NCBI GenBank assembly: GCA_032622095.1
Contig: CP136063.1
Span: forward strand, 212,243,982 to 212,307,981
Source: Siphonodentalium dalli
Lineage: Eukaryota; Mollusca; Scaphopoda; Gadilida; Siphonodentaliidae
Reading direction: 5' to 3'
Length of the DNA: 64,000 nt
The notes beneath the pieces were generated by a model. That model did not search any database. It was given only the letters and a program-made list of their open reading frames with translations, and was not told where the DNA came from. Each line of letters starts with the position of its first letter. Within the stretch, counting starts at the first letter, position 1. Shown piece by piece: positions 1-10,220 of this stretch. Made by a program: the position numbers and the translations under genes.

Positions 1-224
1 TAAGTTACAAATTTCCATGTACAAGACGTAATCAAATTACTTGAAATTGACGAATAGTAAAATTAGAACCATGTGTGGCACACATCGCGTAAGATTATGT
101 TGAACTCAAGCCAATCACCGACTATATGGAAAAAAAAATAATGAGTATCTTGGAAAAAGTTGGATGTAAATCTAGCAGTTTCGTTATATTGGCCTTATCA
201 ATGACTTTTTAAAGAGACTGGATA

Positions 225-590
225 TTATTTATTATTTTTATCAAACAGGTCATCCTTATTAAGATGTATCCGAAGGTTGCTGTTCGACAGCTGAACACTT
301 AACAGTAATTGCTCTTCCGGAAAAACCACGGTACTTTCCGTCATCATGACAGCTGACTGTTTCCAATGATGTGATTGGTCGGCAGTGCTGGCAGTCTCTT
401 TGTACATGTCCAGAACGAACCAGTACAGAATGGCGTGTAGAATTCCAGGCTGAGAAATTGCCACTCTGACTTCATTGCTGGTGTCGGTGATGTCTGACGA
501 GCTATTCAGATCCAGAGATAATAACTCGAATGGCTCGGAGAGTCGGACATGTTTGAGGGTGTGCATGTCAAGATCAACGTGACTGGTCAT
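225..590 (-). CDS. PRMT9: PRMT9-like arginine methyltransferase, last coding exon
   Basis: This exon encodes the C-terminal 121 residues of a protein resembling PRMT9, the type II (symmetric) arginine methyltransferase known to modify the splicing factor SF3B2/SAP145. Visible family features are SEPFELLSLDL (residues 18-28), PGILHAILYWFVLDM (48-62) and SHHWKQSAVMM (73-83), which match the order of the closing beta-barrel segment of PRMT9. PRMT7 shares a similar but more divergent layout. The exon begins directly after a pyrimidine-rich 3' splice site (gattttcag) whose AG abuts base 590, and it opens in phase 0. It ends at a stop codon at 225-227, close to the expected family C-terminus. The first codon is ATG, but this is an internal residue and not the translation start. 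The partner exon at 9978-10134 ends in phase 0, so the two join without loss. The catalytic domain is not in these exons. Family assignment is from remembered family layout. Confidence 0.82.
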   Translation of the reverse strand: MTSHVDLDMHTLKHVRLSEPFELLSLDLNSSSDITDTSNEVRVAISQPGILHAILYWFVLDMYKETASTADQSHHWKQSAVMMTESTVVFPEEQLLLSVQLSNSNLRIHLNKDDLFDKNNK

Positions 591-705
591 CTGAAAATCA
601 AATCAAACTTAATGTCAAGGTCAACATGACTGGTCGTCTGTAAAGCAAATCAAATTAATGTCAAGTTCAACATGACTGGTCATCTGAAAAGCAAATCAAA
701 CCCAA
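591..705 (-). promoter_or_regulatory. Ladder of duplicated 3' splice sites upstream of the last exon
   Basis: Read on the minus strand, the authentic acceptor plus the first ~20 exon bases is repeated twice more at about 43-46 bp spacing. Each unit has a T-rich tract, (T/A)CAG and then exon-like ATGACCAGTCATGTTGA text. Each can in principle act as an alternative acceptor. Use of these sites is inference. Confidence 0.6.
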
Positions 706-1059
706 GTTCAAAGTTTCTCCATATCTACCAGCAGAGTTTCCGCTTGGTATTGTGGGAAATGGGACCCCTATAAGGCTGCCTGGGGAAGGCAGAATCAAAT
801 GTGGCTTTTAGCGATGTACACTTTGATATCTTTCAGAATAAGATAATAACTATCGATATACGTCTCCTTGAAAAATATTATTTTCCATAAAATTGTCCAC
901 TGCCGATCGATATTATTTTGGTGTTTCATTCACTATTAGTTTTTATTTAGTGGGAGATAACATGTGCAGGTGATGTCTGACGAGCTGTTCAGATCCAGAG
1001 AAAATAACTTGAATGGCTCGGAGAGATGGACATGTTTGAAGGTGTGCATGTCATGGTCA

Positions 1060-1280
1060 ACGTGAATGGTCGTCTGAAAATAAAATCAAACTAATGTCAA
1101 GGTCAACATGACTGGTCATCTGAAAATAAAATAAACTAATGTCAAGATCAACATGACTGGTCATCTGAAAAGCAAATCAAACTAATGTCAATGTCAACGT
1201 GACCGGAGATCTGAAAATCAAATCAAACTAATGTCAAGGTCAATGTGACAGGTCATCTGAAAAGCAAATCAAACTAAAGT
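1060..1280 (-). promoter_or_regulatory. Second ladder of five acceptor-like units beside the duplicated half-exon
   Basis: Five copies of the same ~43-47 bp unit (T-rich tract, CAG, ATGACCAGTCA-like exon start) lie immediately upstream, on the minus strand, of the duplicated half-exon. Two of the units have degenerate exon starts (for example gtgaccggagatctg). They sit inside the large intron and could create cryptic exons. Confidence 0.55.
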
Positions 1281-1556
1281 TAAAAGATTCTCAATATCTA
1301 TCAGCAGGGTTAATTTCCGCTTAGTGTTGGGGAAATGGGACCCCTATATAGCTACTTGGGGGAAGGCAGAATCAAACATGTGGCTTTTAGCGATCGATGT
1401 TCACTTCGTTATCTCTCAGAATAAGATAATAACTATCGATGTATGTCTCCTTGAAAAGTATTATTTTCCATAAAATGGTCAACTGGTGATCGATATTCCG
1501 ATGTTGGCAAATCAAATAACATAATTTTCATGTCTCATACACATTTGTGACATACA

Positions 1557-2236
1557 AAATTCACATTTAATAGCCAATTATGCTTAAGCGAAATGCATTA
1601 CGCTTAAGTGTAATGCCATTACATTTAAGCGTAATTTACATTTAAGCGTAATGGAAGTTCTATTATGCTTAAGTGTAATGGCATTATGCATAAGGGTAAT
1701 GGCATTACACTTAAAGGGGTACTGTACACTAAATCCAGTCGTGGGACCATTTATGGGACCATCTCCTTTTTTACCCAATAGAATATATGCAACAAATGAA
1801 TGAAATTGAGCCATAGATTATTGAAAAATACACTTCTGTGCTCTATGAACGATGGAAACAACATGGTAATTATAATGAAATTGATGTTATGACTCCAGCC
1901 ATAAAATCATTTTCAAATTACCATGTTGTTTGCATGTTCATAGAGCACACAAGTGTATTTTGCACAATACCATGGCTCAAATTCATTCATTTGTTGAATA
2001 TATTCTATTGGGTATAAAAGGAGATGGTCCCAAAAATGGTCGGATTTAGTGTTCAGTACCCCTTTAAGTGTAATTCAAATTCCATATATCAAAACTCCCC
2101 TGGAGCTGAAATGGATGCAGCCAATTACTGATGCTAGTAAGCGTAATGGAGTTGTGTGTGAGGCAATTATGCCTAAGCGTAATGGCATTACATCCAAGCA
2201 TAATGCTTAAGCGTGATTAGTATTAAATGTGAATTT
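1557..2236. mobile_element. TIR element with AAATTCACATTTAATA ends and cttaagcg-rich arms
   Basis: A perfect 16-bp terminal inverted repeat lies at 1557-1572 and 2221-2236. Both arms are dense in short palindromic text built from cttaag, gcgtaatg and cattacgc. The centre is occupied by a separate hairpin element at 1715-2063. No target-site duplication could be fixed. The small open frames inside it are not gene-like. Confidence 0.6.
1715..2063. mobile_element. Foldback MITE flanked by TTAA
   Basis: The ends AGGGGTACTG and CAGTACCCCT are flanked on both sides by TTAA (1711-1714 and 2064-2067). The arms are about 150 bp of imperfect inverted repeat; both arms contain the same gggaccatctcctttt and gagcacac-type text. 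This is a non-autonomous TTAA-targeting hairpin element nested in the element at 1557-2236. Confidence 0.7.
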
Positions 2237-2369
2237 GGCCTCCCATAGTGACAGGCATAATTCTGTGGATCGGGTCGAGGAATTTGTCAGAGGGAAAACT
2301 GACCTAGAGGAAAAGTACCCTAAAAGAGATTGAAAAGCTGGGTACACTTGTGACCGTTTAGATCAATGC

Positions 2370-3870
2370 CTTGGATATAGTGTGACTGATATATTGCAGA
2401 ATGAGGTCCCCAGAGGGTTCGTCTTAGGCCTCATCAAAGACAACCCTGAAGATAGGTTTTGTAAAACAACAAACAGCTACAGACATTCCTGGAAATGGTG
2501 TGTCTGTCATTTGCAGAATGAAGTCCCCAGAGTTTGAATTTAGCGAAGCTACCATGCACATAGTCCCAAGTCTTCTCGTACTATAACCAGCTAAGATATT
2601 TTGATGGCGAGATTCTGGCATTTAGTCCGAGTTCCAGGCCCATGCATTCCTATGACACGACTTACGCCCAGGATCTGTGGCGGGAATTTGTGGTGTATTT
2701 TACTCGATTTACCTAACAAATCAATACATGATGCTATATACATCGGAAAGAGTGACATCTTGTGGTCATAATGGTGTATAATAATCTAACTTTCATGTTA
2801 AATTACGCATAGAATATTCCGGTTGATTGTCACCGACATCGCTGTTTTTATATTTTGTTTACGTTTTAACTGGAAGCCGAAGTGATACGAACAACTTCGG
2901 CATAGTCCGGAGTTTGTTTTGACCGAGACGAATTTCTACAAACAAAATGGCAGCCCCCATATTATTCTAATGCTCATTGTGTTTACACTGTTTTAAACTG
3001 TGAGATGGTTGTAATTCCGTAATTTATTTAATGTATTACATTTATACATGTATCTTCAATATTTACTTAATCTATGTATTTATTTATTTATTGACACGTA
3101 TAATTACGATTACAATGGAGAATTCATTGTGCGTGGTTGATCGAAAATCTACGGAATATTTTCACCGGAAAATGCCGAACGCAGTTCGCGAGGTCAACTG
3201 AGTTCGCATACTTTTAAAAATATGTAAACACTGCGGCAAATGTCTCTTTTCACATTAAATTACCACTTTCAATTCACAACTGATGTGGGTTTCAGATCAA
3301 ATAGCATGTCTTCTGCGGAAAATATCCGTTTATTGTCGCAATTGTGATATTTTATTTTATATAATTGTGGTTTTATTTGAGCGGGTCACTAACGCTTAAG
3401 TTGTGTCATAGGAATGCATGGGCCTGGAACTCGAACTAAATGCCAGCATCTCGCCATCAAAATATCTTAGCTGGTTTTAGTACGAGAAGACTTGGACTAC
3501 CATGCACAGTGAGCTAGCATCACCATTCACAATCTTGGGACCTCATTCTTCTTAGGCCTCATCTTCTGGGAAGTAGCTATAGTCTCAAATTAACATTGTT
3601 TTAGTTACTTTTCCCTTCTGTTCAGTTTCTATATCCACTAATTTGCAGAAGATAAAATGCATATATGAGATGAATAATGGGTGAACATGACCAACTTCAA
3701 CTGGTGGGGAACTTCAATCTGATCCTTGGTCTCTCATAGGCGTAGAGGCCTAAGCAGAATGAGGTTCCCAGAAGGAGAATTTGGTGACACTAGCCATGCA
3801 GGATAGCGTGAGTAAATTCACCCTCTGGGGACCTTATTCTGCAACTGTCAGACACACTATATCCAGGCTT
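2370..3870. mobile_element. Dispersed inverted-end element (family X), copy 1, interrupted
   Basis: The ends carry (C/T)TGGATATAGTGTG(A/T)CTGA-like text in opposite orientation, at 2371 and 3868. Subterminal gaatgaggtccccagagg motifs are also inverted. A second, 3'-truncated copy lies at 46455-46834. Copy 1 is split by a long-TIR insertion at 2561-3499. Confidence 0.6.
2561..3499. mobile_element. Long-TIR (Mutator-like) non-autonomous DNA transposon
   Basis: Terminal inverted repeats of about 100 bp (2561-2664 and 3397-3499) begin TAGTCCCAAGTCTTCTCG and end CGAGAAGACTTGGACTA, with one base missing on the right. They are flanked by a perfect 9-bp duplication CCATGCACA (2552-2560 and 3500-3508). 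Long TIRs with a 9-bp duplication are the hallmark of Mutator-like elements. The interior is AT-rich with no transposase frame, so the element is non-autonomous. Confidence 0.72.
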
Positions 3871-4052
3871 GGACCACATCAGCCCAGGTACTGGGGCACT
3901 GTCTGACTACTATTTAGCCACTCCTTGTCAATAAAAGTTAAACACAGGTAAAAAGGAAAACATATTAAAGTTATTGGGGTAGATTGGTGGAAAAATAGTA
4001 TGACTCATGATTATGATTCATGGCTTCAAGTTTATCAATCAAGGATTGACAA

Positions 4053-4433
4053 CCCTTTACCCAACAAACCGGCCAAAAACGGCCAAATAAAGCTGCAACA
4101 GCCTAAATTATCTTCGGTCTGTCTCAATAGAACCATACAAATATGGATATCATTGGAACCGGCTCCTTGACCACATTGTGATAGATACAGTTATGCCCTG
4201 TGCCAATGCATTCTCTTATATATGCGAGTCGACCATAGGTCGCCTCGCATATATAAGAGAATGCATTGGCCTAAAAAAAACACTTTTTACCATTTTTTCT
4301 TACATTCTTTAACAATTTTATAACTTTTAATGTGTTAAGCCAATGCATTCTCTTATATATGCGAGGCGACCTATGGTCGACTCGCATATATAAGAGAATG
4401 CATTGGCACAGGGCCGTTCTGTTGGGTAAAGGG
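4053..4433. mobile_element. piggyBac-type double-hairpin MITE, copy 1
   Basis: The ends are CCCTTTACCCAACA and TGTTGGGTAAAGGG. TTAA follows on the right (4434-4437); the left target copy has mutated to ACAA (4049-4052). TTAA targeting and CCC...GGG ends are piggyBac hallmarks. The element contains two 69-nt near-perfect hairpins (4202-4270 and 4339-4407) that are reverse complements of each other. Each has arms of about 33 bp, a 3-nt ATA/TAT loop and internal TATATAA text. Confidence 0.8.
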
Positions 4434-4460
4434 TTAATGTGGCTCCAGGTAAATGACTAC

Positions 4461-7400
4461 AAGAAGAAGCTGTCTGTCTAGCTTGAGACTGTGAAGAAGC
4501 TGTCTGTCTAGCTTGAGACTGTGAAGAAGCTGTCTGTCTAGCTTGAGACTGTGAAGAAGCTGTCTGTCTAGCTTGAGACTGTGAAGAAGCTGTCTGTCTA
4601 GCTTGAGACTGTGAAGAAGCTGTCTGTCTAGCTTGAGACCGTGAAGAAGCTGTCTGTCTAGCTTGAGACCGTGAAGAAGCTGTCTGTCTAGCTTGAGACT
4701 GTGAAGAAGCTGTCTGTCTAGCTTGAGACTGTGAGAAGAAGCTGTCTGTCTAGCTTCAGACTGTGAAGAAGCTGTCTGTCTAGCTTGAGACTGTGAGAAG
4801 AAGCTGTCTGTCTAGCTTGAGACTGTGAGAAGAAGCTGTCTGTCTAGCTTGAGACTGTGAAGAAGCTGTCTGTCTAGCTTGAGACTGTGAAGAAGCTGTC
4901 TGTCTAGCTTGAGACCGTGAAGAAGCTGTCTGTCTAGCTTGAGACTGTGAAGAAGCTGTCTGTCTAGCTTGAGACCGTGAAGAAGCTGTCTGTCTAGCTT
5001 GAGACCGTGAAGAAGCTGTCTGTCTAGCTTGAGACTGTGAAGAAGCTGTCTGTCTAGCTTGAGACTGTGAAGAAGCTGTCTGTCTAGCTTGAGACTGTGA
5101 AGAAGCTGTCTGTCTAGCTTGAGACTGTGAGAAGAAGCTGTCTGTCTAGCTTGAGACTGTGAAGAAGCTGTCTGTCTAGCTTGAGACTGTGAGAAGAAGC
5201 TGTCTGTCTAGCTTGAGACTGTGAAGAAGCTGTCTGTCTAGCTTGAGACTGTGAAGAAGCTGTCTGTCTAGCTTGAGACTGTGAAGAAGCTGTCTGTCTA
5301 GCTTGAGACTGTGAGAAGAAGCTGTCTGTCTAGCTTGAGACTGTGAAGAAGCTGTCTGTCTAGCTTGAGACTGTGAAGAAGCTGTCTGTCTAGCTTGAGA
5401 CTGTGAAGAAGCTGTCTGTCTAGCTTGAGACTGTGAAGAAGCTTTCTGTCTAGCTTGAGACTGTGAGAAGAAGCTGTCTGTCTAGCTTGAGACTGTGAAG
5501 AAGCCGTCTGTCTAGCTTGAGACTGTGAAGAAGCTGTCTGTCTAGCTTGAGACTGTGAGAAGAAGCTGTCTGTCTAGCTTGAGACTGTGTGAAGAAGCTG
5601 TCTGTCTAGCTTGAGACTGTGAAGAAGCTGTCTGTCTAGCTTGAGACTGTGAGAAGAAGCTGTCTGTCTAGCTTGAGACTGCGAAGAAGCTGTCTGTCTC
5701 GCTTGAGACTGTGAAGAAGCTGTCTGTCTAGCTTGAGACTGTGAGAAGAAGCTGTCTGTCTAGCTTGAGACTGTGTGAAGAAGCTGTCTGTCTAGCTTGA
5801 GACTGTGAAGAAGCTGTCTGTCTAGCTTGAGACTGTGAAGAAGCTGTCTGTCTAGCTTGAGACTGTGAAGAAGCTGTCTGTCTAGCTTGAGACTGTGAGA
5901 AGAAGCTGTCTGTCTAGCTTGAAACTGTGAAGAAGCTGTCTGTCTAGCTTGAGACTGTGAAGAAGCTGTCTGTCTAGCTTGAGACTGTGAGAAGAAGCTG
6001 CCTGTCTAGCTTGAGACTGTGAGAAGAAGCTGTCTGTCTAGCTTGAGACTGTGAAGAAGCTGTCTGTCTAGCTTGAGACTGTGAAGAAGCTGTCTGTCTA
6101 GCTTGAGACTGTGAAGAAGCTGTCTGTCTAGCTTGAGACTGTGAAGAAGCTTTCTGTCTAGCTTGAGACTGTGAGAAGAAGCTGTCTGTCTAGCTTGAGA
6201 CTGTGAAGAAGCCGTCTGTCTAGCTTGAGACTGTGAAGAAGCTGTCTGTCTAGCTTGAGGCTGTGAGAAGAAGCTGTCTGTCTAGCTTGAGACTGTGAAG
6301 AAGCTGTCTGTCTAGCTTGAGACTGTGAGAAGAAGCTGTCTGTCTAGCTTGAGACTGTGTGAAGAAGCTGTCTGTCTAGCTTGAGACTGTGAAGAAGCTG
6401 TCTGTCTAGCTTGAGACTGTGAGAAGAAGCTGTCTGTCTAGCTTGAGACTGTGAAGAAGCTGTCTGTCTCGCTTGAGACTGTGAAGAAGCTGTCTGTCTA
6501 GCTTGAGACTGTGAGAAGAAGCTGTCTGTCTAGCTTGAGACTGTGTGAAGAAGCTGTCTGTCTAGCTTGAGACTGTGAAGAAGCTGTCTGTCTAGCTTGA
6601 GACTGTGAAGAAGCTGTCTGTCTAGCTTGAGACTGTGAGAAGAAGCTGTCTGTCTAGCTTGAGACTGTGAAGAAGCTGTCTGTCTAGCTTGAGACTGTGA
6701 AGAAGCTGTCTGTCTAGCTTGAGACTGTGAAGAAGCTGTCTGTCTAGCTTGAGACTGTGAGAAGAAGCTGTCTGTCTAGCTTGAGACTGTGAAGAAGCCG
6801 TCTATCTAGCTTGAGACTGTGAAGAAGCTGTCTGTCTAGCTTGAGACTGTGAGAAGAAGCTGTCTGTCTAGCTTGAGACTGTGAAGAAGCTGTCTGTCTA
6901 GCTTGAGACTGTGAGAAGAAGCTGTCTGTCTAGCTTGAGACTGTGTGAAGAAGCTGTCTGTCTAGCTTGAGACTGTGAGAAGAAGCTGTCTGTCTAGCTT
7001 GAGACTGTGAAGAAGCTGTCTGTCTAGCTTGAGACTGTGAAGAAGCTGTCTGTCTAGCTTGAGACTGTGAAGAAGCTGTCTGTCTAGCTTGAGACTGTGA
7101 AGAAGCTGTCTGTCTAGCTTGAGACTGTGAGAAGAAGCTGTCTGTCTAGCTTGAGACTGTGAAGAAGCCGTCTATCTAGCTTGAGACTGTGAAGAAGCTG
7201 TCTGTCTAGCTTGAGACTGTGAGAAGAAGCTGTCTGTCTAGCTTGAGACTGTGTGAAGAAGCTGTCTGTCTAGCTTGAGACTGTGAAGAAGCTGTCTGTC
7301 TAGCTTGAGACTGTGAAGAAGCTGTCTGTCTAGCTTGAGACTGTGAAGAAGCTGTCTGTCTAGCTTGAGACTGTGAGAAGAAGCTGTCTGTCTAGCTTGA

Positions 7401-8057
7401 GACTGTGAAGAAGCTGTCTGTCTAGCTTGAGACTGTGAGAAGAAGCTGTCTGTCTAGCTTGAGACTGTGAGAAGAAGCTGTCTGTCTAGCTTGAGACTGT
7501 GAGAAGAAGCCGTCTGTCTAGCTTGAGACTGTGAAGAAGCTGTCTGTCTAGCTTGAGACTGTGAGAAGAAGCTGTCTGTCTAGCTTGAGACTGTGAGAAG
7601 AAGCCGTCTGTCTAGCTTGAGACTGTGAAGAAGCTGTCTGTCTAGCTTGAGACTGTGAGAAGAAGCTGTCTGTCTAGCTTGAGACTGTGAAGAAGCTGTC
7701 TGTCTAGCTTGAGACTGTGAAGAAGCTGTCTGTCTAGCTTGAGACTGAGAAGAAGCCGTCTGTCTAGCTTGAGACTGTGAAGAAGCTGTCTGTCTAGCTT
7801 GAGACTGTGAGAAGAAGCTGTCTGTCTAGCTTGAGACTGTGAGAAGAAGCTGTCTGTCTAGCTTGAGACTGTGAAGAAGCTGTCTGTCTAGCTTGAGACT
7901 GTGAAGAAGCTGTCTGTCTAGCTTGAGACTGTTAAGAAGCTGTCTGTCTAGCTTGAGACTGTGAGAAGAAGCTGTCTGTCTAGCTTGAGACTGTTAAGAA
8001 GCTGTCTGTCTAGCTTGAGACTGTGAAGAAGCTGTCTGTCTAGCTTGAGACTGTGAA
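4461..8057. repeat. Satellite array of 30-bp units inside the PRMT9-like intron
   Basis: About 115-120 head-to-tail units of gaagaagctgtctgtctagc + ttgagactgt (30 bp) are interspersed with 32-bp variants (gtgagaagaagc or gtgtgaagaagc junctions). Point variants mark higher-order duplication: gctttctgtc at 5441 and 6149, and gccgtctg at 5503 and 6211, are both 708 bp apart. The variant ccgtctatctag at about 6799 and 7169 is 370 bp apart. All plus-strand frames contain stops. The 2-bp length variants break any minus-strand frame, so the array is non-coding. Confidence 0.95.
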
Positions 8058-8197
8058 AATGGCTATCGTGATTTCCATTATGATTTATACCTTGACTGTC
8101 TAACCAATCAAGATGTTTCTAAAGGGACCCAAGGCACTCACAGTGAGTAAATGTGCAAAACTTATAAAAGTCTGTAAAAACACCAAGAAAACATTAA

Positions 8198-9532
8198 CCC
8201 TTTACCCAACAAACCGGCCAAAAATGCCCAAATAAAGCTTCAACAGACTAAAATATCTTCGGTCTGTCTCAATAGAACCATACACATATGGGTATCATTG
8301 GAACCGGCTCATTGACCACATTGTGATGGTTACAGTTATGCCCTGTGCCAATGCATTCTCTTATATATGCGAGTCGACCATAGGTCGCCTCGCATATATA
8401 AGAGAATCAGGCCTGGCATTCTCAGAAATCTAGGAGAGCTAAAAATCGCCCTCCTGAAAAGGTCTAGGAGGGCTATTATTTGTGCCGAGCACAGGAGGGC
8501 GAAAATGTTTGCCAAAATCAGACATAGTAAATATTCCACTCCACATGTACAGTATTGATAAAAATAAAGTACATGTCAGTATTAAACTATTACAATAATT
8601 GCTGAGTTTGTTGTTTTCATTACACAAAATATTTTAATATTAAATAACAAGATATGTTGTTACTTTAGCTAGTAATGTATTTAGTAACAATTCAGACAAC
8701 TATTCTTTTTACATTTAAGTATTTTATTAGTATTTACATGAACATTGAATTTGAAATCCAAATCAGTCCCATTGTATTACGAAATGAAAGCGTTGTTTCA
8801 GAGTAGCAGCTCTTCTATCGATAGTGGTGATAAATCCAGTGACAGTATTGTGAGTCAGATTACACAGACTATGACTTCACCGATAACTTCATAAGTACAT
8901 GTTAGTTGTTACTCATCATAATCATCAGTGGAGGCGCCATAGTCTGCCAAATCTAACAATGCCTCAATGATGCCTGACATTATATAGCACTGTCCAGTTG
9001 CGTGGGAGGCATGACGCAATACTTCAAAGTGACATAACTCTGAACGGTGTGTCTATTTCACAGAGGCACGTGCTTCCGGCGGAAATGTTGCTACAACGTA
9101 ATCAATATCGCTTGTACATTTCGCCAGGGACAGTCAGAATGCGGCTTATAGATCAAAGGTCCCATACCGACATCGTTTAACACTTCGTTGCCGACTCTGT
9201 TAGTACATAGATCATTACTTACACCTGGGTCCTGGAGAGCGATGTTTTGCCGTTTGGGAGGGCGTTATTTCGTCCGCCTGGATTATTTTCAGGCGGGCGG
9301 TAGGCGAGCGATTTTATCGCTCGCCTCAGAATGCCAGGCCTGAGAGAATGCATTGGCCTAAATAAAATCTTTTTTTTAACACTTTTTACCATTTTTTCTT
9401 ACATTCTTTAACAATTTTATAATTTTTAATGTGTTAAGCCAATGCATTCTCTTATATATGCGAGGCGACCTATGGTCGACTCGCATATATAAGAGAATGC
9501 ATTGGCACAGGGCCCTTCTGTTGGGTAAAGGG
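8198..9532. mobile_element. piggyBac-type double-hairpin MITE, copy 2, interrupted
   Basis: Same ends as copy 1, with intact TTAA on both sides (8194-8197 and 9533-9536). It has been split by an insertion at 8408-9342 in the right arm of its left hairpin. Without the insertion it would be about 390 bp, like copy 1. Confidence 0.82.
8408..9342. mobile_element. hAT-like non-autonomous element nested in piggyBac MITE copy 2
   Basis: A 15-bp terminal inverted repeat, CAGGCCTGGCATTCT and its complement, is flanked by AGAGAAT on both sides (8401-8407 and 9343-9349). The uninterrupted MITE copies carry AGAGAAT only once, so this is a true target-site duplication. hAT elements normally duplicate 8 bp; here 7 bp match. 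The subterminal regions carry repeated gaggGcg and cgcctc-type boxes, as is common in hAT ends. No transposase frame is present. Confidence 0.75.
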
Positions 9533-9977
9533 TTAAGAAATAGATAAACTTTGTTCTAATATTAATTATTGATAGCTTTCCAATACAAAATTTTTGCATG
9601 TTGAAACCATTGTTATGTAAACAAATTTGTGACAGGATTTGTCAACAAACATTGCTCATCACGTAGTAATTTCAAATATTTTAGTTAAATATGATTTTCA
9701 GAATATTTTCCAAAGCTTTGACCTTTTCCAATATTTACCATCAAGGTTTTATTAAACTTGGTATCTAATAAATTAGACGGTAATGCCACTGTAACAGTAA
9801 TGTTTAATGTAATTTTTTTATTGGAAAGTTATTAATAATGAAAATAAGATCAAAATTGATTTATTTTTACATGTACTTATTGATGAAAGTTGTTTTATTG
9901 ACTTTTATAAAATTTACATTTTTTTCACATGAACCCTCTTTGAAAGCCTTGATGTACCCATGTTCACATAAACATAC
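9533..9977. other. Intron sequence, no recognised feature
   Basis: AT-rich intron between MITE copy 2 and the donor site of the exon at 9978-10134. No repeat or coding signal is seen. Confidence 0.6.
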
Positions 9978-10134
9978 CTTGTAGACATTTATATATTCTG
10001 CTAATTTATGAGGTAGTGTCTCATTATCTGCACCAACGTAACTCATTTGAGCCAGCTCATCTGATTGGATACATAAACCGATCACTTTCGCACACCGAGG
10101 AACCACAAATCCGTTAGTAGATAGATTCTTTTGT
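9978..10134 (-). CDS. PRMT9: PRMT9-like arginine methyltransferase, penultimate exon
   Basis: This is a 157-bp internal exon. On the minus strand it is bounded by acceptor tttctttcag, just above base 10134, and donor AAG|gtatgt, just below base 9978. It starts in phase 1 and ends in phase 0, matching the phase-0 start of the exon at 225-590. The 52 complete codons carry PRCAKVIGLCIQSDEL, then SYVGADNETLP, then LAEYINVYK. This corresponds to the PRMT9 stretch of lysine-valine strand, E/QSD loop, 'G-T/D-E-T-L' turn and F/YIN strand just before the segment encoded by the last exon. The larger open frame running on to 9867 is read-through into the intron past the donor. Upstream exons were not identified; they would lie at higher coordinates, beyond the foldback element or beyond the window. 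Confidence 0.75.
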
Positions 10135-10151
10135 CTGAAAGAAATAACTTA

Positions 10152-10220
10152 CAGTAATGCTCTGAAAAGTTACCCATAATTCTGCTGTGGTTAAGGAGTC
10201 GATTATTTAGAGCATTACTG
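10152..10220. mobile_element. Mariner-type palindromic MITE, internally deleted copy
   Basis: The ends CAGTAATGC and GCATTACTG are flanked by TA. Only one arm of the hairpin remains, with ttacccataattctgctgtgg text identical in kind to the full copies at 10942-11154 and 11855-12055. Confidence 0.65.

Larger units (their letters stand above)
486..1498. repeat. Tandem segmental duplication of the PRMT9-like exon start and adjacent intron
   Basis: Bases 486-913 recur, diverged, at 969-1498. The second copy carries about the first 35 codons of the exon (minus strand, ending near 969), then the acceptor and intron. It lacks the SHHWKQ half of the exon. Flanking intron motifs such as ggaaatgggacccctata and ggtttttagcgat-like text occur in both blocks. 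The second block is longer because it has more short acceptor-bearing units. Confidence 0.8.

Noticed and set aside
486-1498. Duplicated half-exon as a second PRMT9 gene copy
   Set aside because: Only the first third of the exon is present, with no stop region, and it lies within the intron of the intact exon pair.
4461-8057. Regular ~30-bp repeats resembling a CRISPR array
   Set aside because: The units are contiguous with no spacers and the context is eukaryotic; it is a satellite.
8336-9180. Small frames within 8.3-9.2 kb
   Set aside because: They span the border or interior of the nested hAT-like element and have no motif.
9867-9977. Extension of the PRMT9-like exon to the stop near 9867
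   Set aside because: A strong donor (AAG|gtatgt) precedes it, and the family sequence continues instead in the exon at 225-590.
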